DNA from: JAAZHD01 sp012510895
GTDB taxonomy: Bacteria > Bacillota > Clostridia > Caldicoprobacterales > DTU083
Direction of reading: 5' to 3'
NCBI GenBank assembly: GCA_050951465.1
Contig: JBMNJC010000019.1
Span: 25,468 to 89,467, forward strand
Length of the DNA: 64,000 bases
In this document: positions 27,013 through 36,428 of the stretch, in pieces
How the letters are laid out: every line of letters begins with the position of its first letter
How positions within the stretch are numbered: position 1 is the stretch's first letter
Translations under genes and position numbers: made by a program
The notes under the pieces: model-generated
Database searches by the model: none
What the model saw: only the letters and a program-made list of their open reading frames with translations
Told to the model about the DNA's origin: nothing

Positions 27013-27888
27013 ATGAAAATTGATATTCATGCCCATGTTTTTCCCAAAAGAGGTTATGTCCGGGATGTTTTTCTTTCCGTGGAAGAGCAGCTTCAGGCAA
27101 ATGAAGAACAGGGTGTAGATATGGCTGTAATACTGCCCCTGATACATTATGAGATCGTGCAGACACCGCAGATTATTGAGGACATTGCGGAGCTGTGCAG
27201 GCAGTATCCGGATAAATTTGTATTTTTTATGAACCTGGATCCCCGGATGTTTTACAGAAATCCCGAGGCGGATTTCTCGCCTCTCATCGAGTATTACCTT
27301 GAAATGGGCGCTAAAGGCGTAGGCGAGATGTGTGCCAATCTTCCCTTTGATCATCCCCTCATGGAAAATATGTTTTCATGCATAGACAAGTATGAACTTC
27401 CTCTCATCTTTCACATTGCTCCCCACCAGTATGGTTACTATGGAATCCTGGATGATGAAAATCTTACAGGCCTTGAAGGCGCACTTCAGAAGTTTCCCAA
27501 TATCAAGTTTTTGGGCCATTCTGCAGATTTTTGGAGCGAGATTTCCGGAGACCAAATGCACGGCGGCTATCCTGACGGACCGGTTGCCCCCGGCGGCAGG
27601 GTGGTGGAGCTAATGCGGAAATACGATAATATGATGGGGGATTTATCTGCCGGCAGCGGCTTGAATGCAATTATGCGGGACCGGGAATTCGGCATCTGGT
27701 TTTTAAATGAATTTCAGGACAAATTGTATTTCGGTCATGATTTTTGCAGCGTCAGGAATACAAAAGGCATGGTAAAAGGTATGACGCTCAGCAGGTATAT
27801 GGACGGCCTGCTGGAAGAAGGCGCAATTTCCCGGGAAGTATACGAAAAAATATGCAGCGGCAATGCACGTAAATTATTAAAGCTATAG
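27013..27888 (+). CDS. Amidohydrolase family protein
   Basis: A 291-residue TIM-barrel metal-dependent hydrolase of the amidohydrolase 2 family. Metal ligands appear in IDIHAHVFP at the N-terminus, LIFHIAPHQY, FLGHSADFW and FGHDFCSV near the C-terminus. The last replaces the usual FGTD or FGSD with FGHD. The ATG at 27013 has AAAGGA 9 bases upstream; the in-frame ATG at 26995 does not. Twelve bases separate it from the duplicated DUF1284-like gene, so the two form an operon. Substrate unknown. Confidence 0.85.
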   Translation: MKIDIHAHVFPKRGYVRDVFLSVEEQLQANEEQGVDMAVILPLIHYEIVQTPQIIEDIAELCRQYPDKFVFFMNLDPRMFYRNPEADFSPLIEYYLEMGAKGVGEMCANLPFDHPLMENMFSCIDKYELPLIFHIAPHQYGYYGILDDENLTGLEGALQKFPNIKFLGHSADFWSEISGDQMHGGYPDGPVAPGGRVVELMRKYDNMMGDLSAGSGLNAIMRDREFGIWFLNEFQDKLYFGHDFCSVRNTKGMVKGMTLSRYMDGLLEEGAISREVYEKICSGNARKLLKL

Positions 27889-27900
27889 GGGGCCGAAACC

Positions 27901-28911
27901 TTGGAAATGCGGGATCAGGCAAAGGTAAAAGAACTTTCGGACAGAGATCTTAATACAATCGTCATGCTGCCTCAGCATCTGCTGTGCCTTAAATGCCTGC
28001 AGGGCGGGGGTAAGGCAGAGTTTATGAACCGGTACTGCTTAAGTGAAAAGTTAAAAATAATACAGGAGAACAATGATGTTCATGTAACCCTTCAGGCTGC
28101 GTTTGATGAGGCCGGCTCAAAGACGCCCCTCTACTTTATGCAGACTAAGGAGGAACGAAAGCGGGATTTGGATGTTCTGCAAAAACTAGGTCTTGTGCCG
28201 GGCGATACCCGGACTGCCAGGGATTTGCTAAGCAGGGTGGAGGAGAGAATTCCCACACTTGAAGGGATCTGTACCTATGATTCGGTATATGAAGACGTTT
28301 GGACCCAGTGTCCTCTGGCCTGTAAAGGATTCTATGAAAAGAGCGGCCCAATCACTGCTCTAAGGCCCCCGGAAGAGATGAAGAAGGACAAGGTTTCTTC
28401 CTGCCGGGAAATAGATAAGGCCGACCGGCTGGTACTTCGGCCCCATCACTTGCTCTGCACCATCTGCTTTATTGGTTCAGACAGAAACGATATTCCCCTT
28501 GAAGAGGATAATCTCTATGAGGTGTGGGTAAAAATCCGGGAAAACCCCGATATCCCGATTCTGATTACTGAAGGTCCGGGAGACTGCATGGTCTGTCCGC
28601 CCTGTCATGCTTTCAAGCCAGAGCGGGGCATATGCGTTGCTTCCTGCCACCTCCGTGACAGGAAGAAGGATCTGGATACAATGTTACGGCTGGGTTTAAG
28701 CCCGGGAGATGAACTGCCTGCCCGTGAGCTGGTTGCAAGAATTTATCGCAGCATACCCACGACCAAAGGTATCTGCGGCTATGATACGGATACTGCCCCT
28801 GAGTGGACCACCTGTCAGAGCGTGCCCGGTAAAACCTATGAAAAAGGCCTTAAGCGGGGAGTTTTTTCAGGAGCTTTGCATGAAGAAATGATAAATCTTT
28901 CACGGAGATAG
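27901..28911 (+). CDS. Cysteine-rich protein with two DUF1284-like repeats
   Basis: Function unknown. The 336 residues split into two related halves. The second half matches DUF1284: LRPHHLLCTICFIG near residue 180, GPGDCMVCPPC, GICV, and ICGYDTDTAPEWTTC. The first half repeats the plan with LPQHLLCLKCLQGG, GICTYDSVYEDVWTQC and shared RTARDLLSRV/LPARELVARI and RKRDLDVLQKLGL/RKKDLDTMLRLGL segments. The first copy lacks the middle CxxCxxC block. The cysteines suggest metal or iron-sulfur binding. The start is TTG 27901 or ATG 27907; both are weakly supported. It is cotranscribed with the amidohydrolase upstream. Confidence 0.72.
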   Translation: MEMRDQAKVKELSDRDLNTIVMLPQHLLCLKCLQGGGKAEFMNRYCLSEKLKIIQENNDVHVTLQAAFDEAGSKTPLYFMQTKEERKRDLDVLQKLGLVPGDTRTARDLLSRVEERIPTLEGICTYDSVYEDVWTQCPLACKGFYEKSGPITALRPPEEMKKDKVSSCREIDKADRLVLRPHHLLCTICFIGSDRNDIPLEEDNLYEVWVKIRENPDIPILITEGPGDCMVCPPCHAFKPERGICVASCHLRDRKKDLDTMLRLGLSPGDELPARELVARIYRSIPTTKGICGYDTDTAPEWTTCQSVPGKTYEKGLKRGVFSGALHEEMINLSRR

Positions 28912-28981
28912 GGTATTATAATTCCGGCTGCTTTTCAAAAGGAGAGGTTGTAAACCCGTAGAGGGGTCCTTCCATGAAAAG

Positions 28982-29209
28982 CTACTGAATGCTATTGTTC
29001 TTTTTGTTGGAAAGTCGTTCCAGGAGATTGGATATTTTCTTTCTCTGCCGGGCCTCCCCTTCTGGGTCCAGCTTAAAGTCAACAGTCAGAAAACTGCCCT
29101 CTTTGGCTCCTTCCGGAAGCAGGGCCAGGGGAATGTTGACAGGTATTTCTTCGTCTCCCAATAAGACTACGGCAATATTGTTTTCTATACGGTCTATTAC
29201 GGCTTTCAT
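28982..29209 (-). CDS. DUF3006 domain protein
   Basis: A 75-residue protein matching DUF3006: MKAVIDRIENNIAVVLLGDEE at the start and LPEGAKEGSFLTVDF in the middle, predicted as a small beta-barrel with a charged helical tail. This family is habitually encoded directly after ComEC-type metallo-beta-lactamases, exactly as here. AGGTGA lies 6 bases before the ATG. Its role is unknown; it may assist or regulate the hydrolase. Confidence 0.88.
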   Translation of the reverse strand: MKAVIDRIENNIAVVLLGDEEIPVNIPLALLPEGAKEGSFLTVDFKLDPEGEARQRKKISNLLERLSNKKNNSIQ

Positions 29210-29301
29210 CTGCGCTCACCTAAATATTATTATTAACCATTATTTTTTCCTGTTATATAGCCGGTTTACCTTAAGGCATGTAAATTTAAGGGCTGAGATC
29301 T

Positions 29302-30222
29302 TTAATTGGGCTCAACGCTTTTATCGTAGGAAATCCCGTAACTTTTACCATCGGTAGAAACAATTATGGTACCATGGATATCCGTCCGAAAAACTTTTAT
29401 ATCTGCATCTTCCAGTTTTTCCAGCACCTCTCTGTGAGGATGGCCGTAGGAATTATCGGCACCGCACATAATGACCACGGCTTCCGGAGAAACAGCTTCC
29501 AGGAAGGCATCCACTGTGCTGGTAGAGCTTCCGTGGTGGCCGGCTTTTAGTATAGTGCTTCGCAGGGGAGACATTGCATCCAGCATGGCATTTTCAGAAG
29601 GTATTTCCGCATCTCCGGTAAAGAGGAAGCTGACCTTTCCATAGGTCAGCCTGGCAACGATGGAAGCGTTGTTTAAGTCATCTTCACTGGGGCTGTCAGG
29701 GGACAGAATCTCAAGTACTGTTCCGTCTTCAAAAGTGCGCTTCATGCCTGCCCGGGCTGCTGTGAAATCAATATCTTTTTCATCTATTAAAACCAGGTAG
29801 TCTTCAAAAGTTTTACTGGTATGCACTACACCCGGATCCATAACTTCTCTGACCGGTATGGTTTCCAAAACTTCAATTAAACCGCCGATATGGTCCGCGT
29901 GGGGATGGGTGCCGATAACCAGTTCCAGATCTTTTACATTCTGACTGAGAAGGTAATCTAAAGCAGCGCTTCCCCGATCACCTCCGTCTATCAGAATATC
30001 CTGAGCGGGAGTTTTAATATATATGGAATCTCCCTGTCCCACATCTATAAAATGAACTTCTACATACTGACCCCGAGTATGAATATTAGCCGCTTCGTTG
30101 GAAGGAAAAAGGTCAGATAATTCCAGGAGATTAACCAGGGCGAAAATAAGGAGGGCAACAAGGAAAATAGTCAGGGATCTCTTAGTTATTCTGGCTTCTT
30201 TTTCACTTCTTCTATTTATCAC
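29302..30222 (-). CDS. ComEC/Rec2-like metallo-beta-lactamase fold hydrolase
   Basis: A 306-residue protein with one N-terminal membrane anchor (residues about 16-36) followed by a metallo-beta-lactamase domain placed outside the membrane. Metal-binding motifs are VDVGQGDS-like FIDVGQGDSI, THPHADHIGG near residue 104, FTGDAE and KAGHHGS. It resembles the hydrolase domain of the competence protein ComEC without the channel. Such stand-alone forms are common in Clostridia and may degrade DNA or cyclic nucleotides; the substrate is not known. GTG start at 30222, with AAAGGA 10 bases upstream. Confidence 0.9.
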   Translation of the reverse strand: MINRRSEKEARITKRSLTIFLVALLIFALVNLLELSDLFPSNEAANIHTRGQYVEVHFIDVGQGDSIYIKTPAQDILIDGGDRGSAALDYLLSQNVKDLELVIGTHPHADHIGGLIEVLETIPVREVMDPGVVHTSKTFEDYLVLIDEKDIDFTAARAGMKRTFEDGTVLEILSPDSPSEDDLNNASIVARLTYGKVSFLFTGDAEIPSENAMLDAMSPLRSTILKAGHHGSSTSTVDAFLEAVSPEAVVIMCGADNSYGHPHREVLEKLEDADIKVFRTDIHGTIIVSTDGKSYGISYDKSVEPN

Positions 30223-30543
30223 AGTTTTTGATTCCTTTCGATTTCAGCATTATAGGATTTTATTATATCATAATAATTCCATTTTTAGGGGTTTAATTAA
30301 TAGTCCTTTCTGATTAATCCTGTCAGATTGGAGGCTCAAAGCTTTACTGCTTTCGTAATAAAATGAAAACAAGACAGTAAATTATGTTATAATAACTGTG
30401 ATATAATTCTGCAAAGTAATATCTATTGCATTAAAGCAATGCCGCAATCAAGTTCCTCAATGCAAAGCTTAATATATAATACTTGTCTAAATAATACGAG
30501 TCTTAATGATACAATTTCTGTAGGATTAGAAAGGAAAAAGCAA
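30223..30543. other. AT-rich divergent promoter region
   Basis: It separates the minus-strand hydrolase from the plus-strand phosphodiesterase. A TATAAT at 30404-30409 and TTGTCT at 30483-30488 are possible promoter elements for the phosphodiesterase, neither with a convincing partner. A short inverted repeat, TTGC-ATTAAA-GCAA, occurs near 30426. I see no gene. Confidence 0.4.
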
Positions 30544-31035
30544 ATGATTATAGGTGTTATATCGGATACCCATGGAAGAATATCGGACAAGGCCCTGGAA
30601 GTTCTAAAGGGAAGCGCTGCGATTATTCATGCAGGGGATGTGGGCAGTCTGGATGTAATAAAGGCCCTGGAGGAAATTGCTCCGGTATATCCGGTCAGGG
30701 GAAACACCGACAGGGGGATATGGGCGCAAAGCCTGCACATGACCCAGCTTGTGGAAATAGGCGGCAGGAGCTTTTATGTATTGCATGATATCGGTGCTCT
30801 TGATATAGAACCCAAAAGCATAGGCATAGACGCCGTTATATACGGCCATACCCATAAGCCTAAAGAGGAGATGCGGGATGGAGTTTTATATTTCAACCCG
30901 GGAAGTGCAGGGCCAAAGCGGTTTAATCTGCCTGTCTGCCTGGGGCGTATAACCATAGCGGATGAAAAACTTGTTGCGGGATGGGTCGACTTGTCAAGGG
31001 AGAAAAACAGAAAACTTGGGAAATGGTTCCTGTAA
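30544..31035 (+). CDS. YfcE/MJ0936-family phosphodiesterase
   Basis: A 163-residue calcineurin-like metallophosphoesterase of the YfcE family. Metal ligands are visible in VISDTHGRI, HAGDVGS, RGNTDRG, VLHDIG and YGHTHKP, in the canonical order. The family hydrolyses phosphodiesters in vitro; the natural substrate is uncertain. I start at ATG 30544, with AAAGGA 8 bases upstream, because the conserved fold begins at once (MIIGVISDTHG). Thirty-five further in-frame upstream codons look non-coding. Confidence 0.9.
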   Translation: MIIGVISDTHGRISDKALEVLKGSAAIIHAGDVGSLDVIKALEEIAPVYPVRGNTDRGIWAQSLHMTQLVEIGGRSFYVLHDIGALDIEPKSIGIDAVIYGHTHKPKEEMRDGVLYFNPGSAGPKRFNLPVCLGRITIADEKLVAGWVDLSREKNRKLGKWFL

Positions 31036-31211
31036 ATATTTAAGCAGGGTTTATGCAATAGGCAAGCTAATGGCTGCTCTTGCAAAAGCCAGCCTAAGTT
31101 GTTATCCTATGTCTGTCGGCCGATATACAGAAGGCTTCAGTTATAAACAAGCTGTTATTATTGTACACCTGTTTTAAGAACACTTAAGTAAAAAAGGAAT
31201 GGAGAGTTATC

Positions 31212-32870
31212 ATGCATTTATACCACCTGGACTTAAAGGTCTCTATGTATAAAACTGAGTACATAAAAAAATTGTTTCTTAAACTTAAAGAAAATGGCTA
31301 TGACGGTATTGTAGTTGAAATAGACAATAAATTGAAATTTCCTTCCCATCCTGATTTTGCTGCCAAAGATGCACTTGATGCGGAAACATGGAAGGAAATT
31401 GTGCTGTTTGCAAAGGAGCAGGCCTTAATAATCTACCCCTTGATTCAGACTCTGGGCCATATGGAACATGTTCTTGAAGGAAGCAGCAAATATGCCCATC
31501 TGGCAGAGAACCCCGGGAATCCTTATATGCTCTGCCCCAGCAAGCCGGGTACAATGAGGCTGGCCAAAGATCTGGTGCTTGATATTATTGAAGTTTTCGA
31601 CAAACCGGAATACATACACCTGGGCGGGGATGAAGTTTACGGACATATGGACAGCCGGGGTCTTAACAAATGCCCCATATGCTATACAAGAGATTCCGGC
31701 AAACAGTTGAATGACTTTTTAGTTGAACTGGCTGAGTTCTGTGTACAGCAGGGAGTCTCTCCAGAACTCTGGGCCGACGAGGTATTGGCAAATCCGGAAA
31801 ATATAGAAAGGTTCCCGAAAGAGACAAGGTTTGTCGACTGGTATTATGCACGCACAGAAAGATATAATGACAATGCAGGTCTTTTGTGGGGTGCAAAGGA
31901 TTTAATAGGCAGACCCATAGACGAGAAATTTTTTGAAGAAGTTCCGGATAAGCTGAAATGTCTGCTTCCCTTTGCCATAAAGGAAACAGAGTCAGGCAGG
32001 AAATTCAATAATTTCTATGGCGCGGAATATATAGTCAGCAAGGGATATAAGGCTTCAATCGGCAGCGGCGTCAGATTTGCAGGAGACTGTTATGTAATTC
32101 CCAGAATCCATATAGGTTCCAGGAACGTTGGCATGTCTGAAATCATCTCAAAGGAATTAGGGTGTGCCCATTTGGTAACAAGCTGGGCTGTCAGGTTAAA
32201 TCATCCTGAAACCACCTGGCCGTCGCTGAGAGCAATAAGTAACATCAGCGAAGTTCAGATAAACTCATTTACCCGTGATTTAGCTCTTTATGAAGATAAT
32301 ACTGCCGGTTTGGAAACTGCCGGGGAAACGGAAAAGCTCATCGAACATATCGGCCTTCCTTTGGGAGGGATCGATATGGAGCACATATTACTTCTTATGG
32401 ATGTTTCAAAAGGATATCACAGCATTGACATACTGCTGGAAAGGAATATGCGTTTTGAGCGGCCTTTTGTCGATAATTACTTAAAAGCCATATATGAAAT
32501 TTCCACGGGAAAGGACAGGGACAACACCGTCAGCCAAATGGAGAAAAGGGTGGAGTCTGCCAGGAAAATCCTTTCTCATCTTAATGATAATTTAAATCAG
32601 GGAAAGGGCGACAGGGACTGTTTAATGCACTGGATTAACGGAATTGAGCTCGTCACATTGCGCACAGAACAGGCCCTTGCCATTATTGATTCTTATAAAA
32701 ACGGGGTTGACAGGGATAAGATAAAGGATCTTCTGGAGCGCAACATAAGCCTTATGAAGGAATTTGAAGAATTATGGGGTGAAAGCGTCACGGAATATTC
32801 TTTGGAACAGGAAAAAGAGATTAAATTCAAGAGAGATATAAGAATGCTGGAAAACCTCTTAAGCAGCTGA
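31212..32870 (+). CDS. GH20-like beta-N-acetylhexosaminidase family protein
   Basis: A 552-residue protein with a GH20-type TIM barrel in its first half. YHLDLKVSMYKTEYI starts the barrel, and HLGGDEV holds the Asp140-Glu141 pair that acts by substrate-assisted catalysis on N-acetylated sugars. The beta-domain that usually precedes the barrel is missing and there is no signal peptide, so it acts in the cytoplasm. The C-terminal 170 residues are helical and charged. GGAGAG lies 7 bases before the ATG. It heads an operon with an FAD oxidoreductase, two Gfo/Idh enzymes and a sugar isomerase, which points to intracellular breakdown of an amino-sugar-containing glycoside. Confidence 0.82.
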   Translation: MHLYHLDLKVSMYKTEYIKKLFLKLKENGYDGIVVEIDNKLKFPSHPDFAAKDALDAETWKEIVLFAKEQALIIYPLIQTLGHMEHVLEGSSKYAHLAENPGNPYMLCPSKPGTMRLAKDLVLDIIEVFDKPEYIHLGGDEVYGHMDSRGLNKCPICYTRDSGKQLNDFLVELAEFCVQQGVSPELWADEVLANPENIERFPKETRFVDWYYARTERYNDNAGLLWGAKDLIGRPIDEKFFEEVPDKLKCLLPFAIKETESGRKFNNFYGAEYIVSKGYKASIGSGVRFAGDCYVIPRIHIGSRNVGMSEIISKELGCAHLVTSWAVRLNHPETTWPSLRAISNISEVQINSFTRDLALYEDNTAGLETAGETEKLIEHIGLPLGGIDMEHILLLMDVSKGYHSIDILLERNMRFERPFVDNYLKAIYEISTGKDRDNTVSQMEKRVESARKILSHLNDNLNQGKGDRDCLMHWINGIELVTLRTEQALAIIDSYKNGVDRDKIKDLLERNISLMKEFEELWGESVTEYSLEQEKEIKFKRDIRMLENLLSS

Positions 32871-32891
32871 GGCGGGAAGGAGAGAGGCTTT

Positions 32892-34166
32892 GTGAAATAT
32901 TATGTGGAACCGTCAAAGAAACTGCCCGTAAAGGCAGAAGTGGATGTTCTGGTATTAGGAGCCGGTCCTGCCGGTTTTTCTGCAGCGGTAAACGCAGCCA
33001 GACAGGGAGCAGATGTCATGCTAATCGAGCAGGCTGGAGATGTGGGCGGCGTTGCCACCACCGGGCTTATGAGCCATTGGACAGGCAGAACCAAGGGAGG
33101 TTTCTATCAGGAAATACTTGAGCGCTGCGGCGATGCTGATAACCGGCTGATAAATCCGGAAGAACTTAAGACCCTTATGCTGGAGATGCTGGAAGAAGCA
33201 GGGGTCAGGCTGCAGCTTTATACCTTTGCATCAGATGTCATAGTGGAAGATAATACAGTGAAGGGCGTTATTATCGAAAGCAAATCCGGCAGAGAAGCAG
33301 TCATGGCCAGGGTAACCATTGACTGTACCGGAGATGGAGATATAGCTGCCAAAGCCGGTGTACCCTATGTCAAGGGCAGGGAAACAGACGGTAAAATGCA
33401 GCCCATGACCCTTATGTTCAAGGTGGCCGGCGTGGACATGGATCGTGCGGTTTTTCCGGGAAGTTTTGAAGATAACATTAAGATCGATAAGGGTTACATT
33501 CAGGACCTGGGAAAAGAGAATATTCCTTATCCTGCAGGGCATGTCCTGCTTTATCCTTCGCCCATACCCGGAGTGGTGACTTGTAATATGACCAATGTCA
33601 TCGGTGTGGACGGAACAAAGTCGGAGGATCTGACCAAGGCTGCCATAGTTGCGAGAAAGCAGATTAAACCCATAGTAAAGTTTTTAAGGGAATTTGTACC
33701 CGGATATGAAAACTGCTATGTTATAAGCTCGGCATCGATTATAGGGGTGAGAGAAACAAGACATTTCAAGGGTGAATATACTCTGACGGAGGAAGACATA
33801 CTTGAGGCCAGAACCTTTGATGACTGGGTGGTCACTAAAGCTCATTTCAATTTTGATGTGCACAATCTTACGGGCAGCGGGCTGGATGAAACCGGTGTGC
33901 AGAAGCACTTCAAACAGCAAAGGAGCTACACAATTCCCTACAGATGCCTTGTACCTGTAAATATTGATAATCTCCTTCTGGCAGGAAGGAATATTTCCGG
34001 CACACATATGGCTCATTCCAACTACAGGGTCATGCCCATATGTGCCAATATGGGACAGGCAGCAGGAATTGCAGCAGCACTTGCAGTAAAGTATGATGTG
34101 AAGCCGAGGGATCTGGATGTCAGCAGAATCCAGGAAGTCCTGAGGGAAAATGGAGTAGATTTATAA
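32892..34166 (+). CDS. FAD-dependent oxidoreductase (FAD_oxidored family)
   Basis: A 424-residue flavoprotein. The ADP-binding motif VLGAGPAGFSAAVNAARQG is near residue 18, followed by GGVATTGLMSHW, and IDCTGDGDIAAKAG marks the second FAD-contact region. LLLAGRNISGTHMAHSNYRVM forms the C-terminal family block. It resembles the protein at 42042-43268. GTG start at 32892 with AAGGAG 9 bases upstream, 21 bases after the GH20-like gene. It probably oxidises a sugar-derived or similar small substrate; the reaction is not known. Confidence 0.87.
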   Translation: MKYYVEPSKKLPVKAEVDVLVLGAGPAGFSAAVNAARQGADVMLIEQAGDVGGVATTGLMSHWTGRTKGGFYQEILERCGDADNRLINPEELKTLMLEMLEEAGVRLQLYTFASDVIVEDNTVKGVIIESKSGREAVMARVTIDCTGDGDIAAKAGVPYVKGRETDGKMQPMTLMFKVAGVDMDRAVFPGSFEDNIKIDKGYIQDLGKENIPYPAGHVLLYPSPIPGVVTCNMTNVIGVDGTKSEDLTKAAIVARKQIKPIVKFLREFVPGYENCYVISSASIIGVRETRHFKGEYTLTEEDILEARTFDDWVVTKAHFNFDVHNLTGSGLDETGVQKHFKQQRSYTIPYRCLVPVNIDNLLLAGRNISGTHMAHSNYRVMPICANMGQAAGIAAALAVKYDVKPRDLDVSRIQEVLRENGVDL

Positions 34167-34221
34167 TTATATTTCGCACTTTAAATGTATTACTAAACGA
34201 TTAAACTGGAAGGTGATTCAT

Positions 34222-35496
34222 ATGGCTGAGAAAATAAAAACCGTTATAATCGGCGCAGGTGCCAGAGGGAATGTTTATGTAAGGCAGGCCCGTCCCGGTG
34301 ACCTGGAAATAGTCGGGGTTGCGGAACCCCATGAGGGAAGGCGGAACTATATAAAGGAAACTTATGGTCTAAGCGATGATGTCTGCTTTGAAAGCTATGA
34401 AGAGCTTTTTGAAAGGGACAGATTTGCTGACCTGGCTATAATTGCCACAAACGACAGGATGCATGTTGACCCAGCAGAGAAGGCAATGAAAAAGGGCTAT
34501 CATATACTTCTCGAAAAACCCATATCTCCTGTTCCTGAAGAGGTATACCGAATAGGGCAGCTTGCGGAAAAATATGACAAGGTGTTTTCCATTTGCCATG
34601 TTTTAAGGTATACATCCTTTGTTAAAACTCTTAAGAAACTCCTTGATGACGGCGCCATAGGCGATCTTGTATCCATAGTCCACAACGAAAATGTAGGATA
34701 CTGGCATATGGCACACAGCTTTGTACGGGGAAACTGGAGGAATTCAGATGAAACATCACCCATGATACTTGCTAAATGCTGTCATGATATGGATCTTCTC
34801 CTGTATCTCATTGGTTCAGACTGCAAGAAGGTTTCTTCCTTTGGTTCCCTGGTGCACTTCAAAGAAGAAAACAAGCCGGAAGGCGCACCTAAAAGATGCG
34901 TGGAAGGCTGCCCAGTTTATGACACCTGCCAATTCAATGCTGTAAAACTTTATACCCAGTCCCAGCTTCGCAACTGGATACCTCGGATATTTAATCTGGA
35001 TGAGGTTACAGATGAAAACATTATAGCCGCCCTTTATGAAAACCCCTACGGCAGGTGTGTATATCAGTGCGACAATAATGTTGTTGATCATCAGGTTGTG
35101 AATCTGGAATTTAAAAACAATGTGACGGTAGCCTTTACAATGTGTGCTTTTACAAAGAATAATGAACGGGTATTCAGATTTATGGGTACCAGGGGTGAAA
35201 TTGAGGCCTATATGGAAAAAAATGAAATCATCCTTAAGGACTTTGTAACCGGAAACATAAACAAAATAGAAGTTTCCAGATCTGTATCAGGACATGGCGG
35301 CGGTGATTCAAGCATTATGGGCACCCTGGTCGATGCCATAAGAGGAAAAGGCGAAGACAAATCTTCAGCGGTTGTTTCAGTACAGTCTCATATGATGGCT
35401 TTTGCAGCTGAAAAGTCAAGGCTTGAAAACAGGGTCATAGACTTGGATGAGTATGTAAGTCAGGTGGCAGAAAAAGCGAAACAAGCTTTTAAATAA
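34222..35496 (+). CDS. Gfo/Idh/MocA-family oxidoreductase with cysteine insert
   Basis: A 424-residue NAD(P)-dependent sugar dehydrogenase. The Rossmann motif VIIGAGARGN is at the N-terminus, and the EKP motif LLEKPISPVPEE follows with the catalytic Lys. A second alpha/beta domain binds substrate. An insert near residues 225-280 carries clustered cysteines (CVEGCPVYDTCQ, YGRCVYQCDN) typical of one long Gfo/Idh branch; it may bind metal. The ATG at 34222 has AAGGTGA upstream. Position between the FAD oxidoreductase and a sugar isomerase suggests oxidation of a sugar ring hydroxyl. Confidence 0.88.
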   Translation: MAEKIKTVIIGAGARGNVYVRQARPGDLEIVGVAEPHEGRRNYIKETYGLSDDVCFESYEELFERDRFADLAIIATNDRMHVDPAEKAMKKGYHILLEKPISPVPEEVYRIGQLAEKYDKVFSICHVLRYTSFVKTLKKLLDDGAIGDLVSIVHNENVGYWHMAHSFVRGNWRNSDETSPMILAKCCHDMDLLLYLIGSDCKKVSSFGSLVHFKEENKPEGAPKRCVEGCPVYDTCQFNAVKLYTQSQLRNWIPRIFNLDEVTDENIIAALYENPYGRCVYQCDNNVVDHQVVNLEFKNNVTVAFTMCAFTKNNERVFRFMGTRGEIEAYMEKNEIILKDFVTGNINKIEVSRSVSGHGGGDSSIMGTLVDAIRGKGEDKSSAVVSVQSHMMAFAAEKSRLENRVIDLDEYVSQVAEKAKQAFK

Positions 35497-35526
35497 ACCT
35501 TGAATAAAAAAGAAGGAGGAATATAT

Positions 35527-36381
35527 ATGGCTGATTTTAAAATTGGGGTTATTGTTGATTCGTTCAGGATTGACATTAAGGATGCAGTAAAAAAGGCAAA
35601 AGAAGTAGGGGCCGAAGGAATTCAGGTATATGCTACTAAAGGCCCCATGGCTCCGGAAAATATGGATAAAAATAAGAGGAGAAAATTTGTCGACCTGGTA
35701 AAATCCAACGGGCTTGTTATATCTGCTCTCTGCGGAGATATGGGCGGAGGGTTTGTTGACAGGGAGACAAATCCCCAAAAGATTGAAAGGTCCAAAAGGA
35801 TCATGGATCTGGCCAAGGATCTGGGAACAGACATTATAACCACCCATATCGGGGTTGTTCCGCAGGATCCCAATCATCCCAGGTATAAGATTCTGCAGGA
35901 AGCCTGCGAGGAACTGGGTGAATACGGAGATAAGGTAGGAGCTAAGTTTGCTATAGAGACAGGGCCGGAAACCTCAGCAGTTCTTAAAAACTTCCTGGAC
36001 AGCCTAAGTTCCAAAGGTGTAGCGGTAAATCTTGATCCTGCCAATCTGGTAATGGTAGTAGGGGATAATCCTGTAGAAGCGGTTTACAACTTAAAGGATT
36101 ATATTGTCCACACCCATGCCAAGGACGGAATCATGTTAAAGGAATGTGATCCGGAAATCGTATACGGTATGATAAAGGGTCATAAACCTGAGGAGCGGAC
36201 CTTCAGAGAAGTACCTCTGGGAGAAGGAAGCGTTAACTTCCCGGAATATCTAAAAGCTCTTGAATCCATAGGCTACAAAGGCTTTTTGACAATTGAAAGG
36301 GAAGTCGGGGATAATCCGGAAAGAGATATAAGGCTGGCAGTTAACTTCCTGAATGAAACCATAAGCAAACTGAACAAATGA
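35527..36381 (+). CDS. Sugar phosphate isomerase/epimerase (xylose isomerase-like TIM barrel)
   Basis: A 284-residue TIM-barrel protein. Likely metal ligands are AIETGPETS (Glu), VNLDPANL (Asp), VHTHAKDG (His) and TIEREVGDNPERD (Glu), in the usual order for the AP-endonuclease-2/IolE family. The ATG at 35527 has AAGGAGG 7 bases upstream; an in-frame start at 35500 lacks one. Members next to Gfo/Idh dehydrogenases often isomerise or cleave keto-sugars made by the dehydrogenase; that role is inferred from the neighbours. Confidence 0.88.
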   Translation: MADFKIGVIVDSFRIDIKDAVKKAKEVGAEGIQVYATKGPMAPENMDKNKRRKFVDLVKSNGLVISALCGDMGGGFVDRETNPQKIERSKRIMDLAKDLGTDIITTHIGVVPQDPNHPRYKILQEACEELGEYGDKVGAKFAIETGPETSAVLKNFLDSLSSKGVAVNLDPANLVMVVGDNPVEAVYNLKDYIVHTHAKDGIMLKECDPEIVYGMIKGHKPEERTFREVPLGEGSVNFPEYLKALESIGYKGFLTIEREVGDNPERDIRLAVNFLNETISKLNK

Positions 36382-36428
36382 ATACCAGCGGAAGATAATA
36401 GCGGAAAATGAAAGTGGTGGAGGAACAG

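Noticed and set aside
30962..31177. Small plus-strand frame after the phosphodiesterase gene
   Set aside because: It begins inside the preceding gene in another frame, has no ribosome binding site and no recognisable feature.
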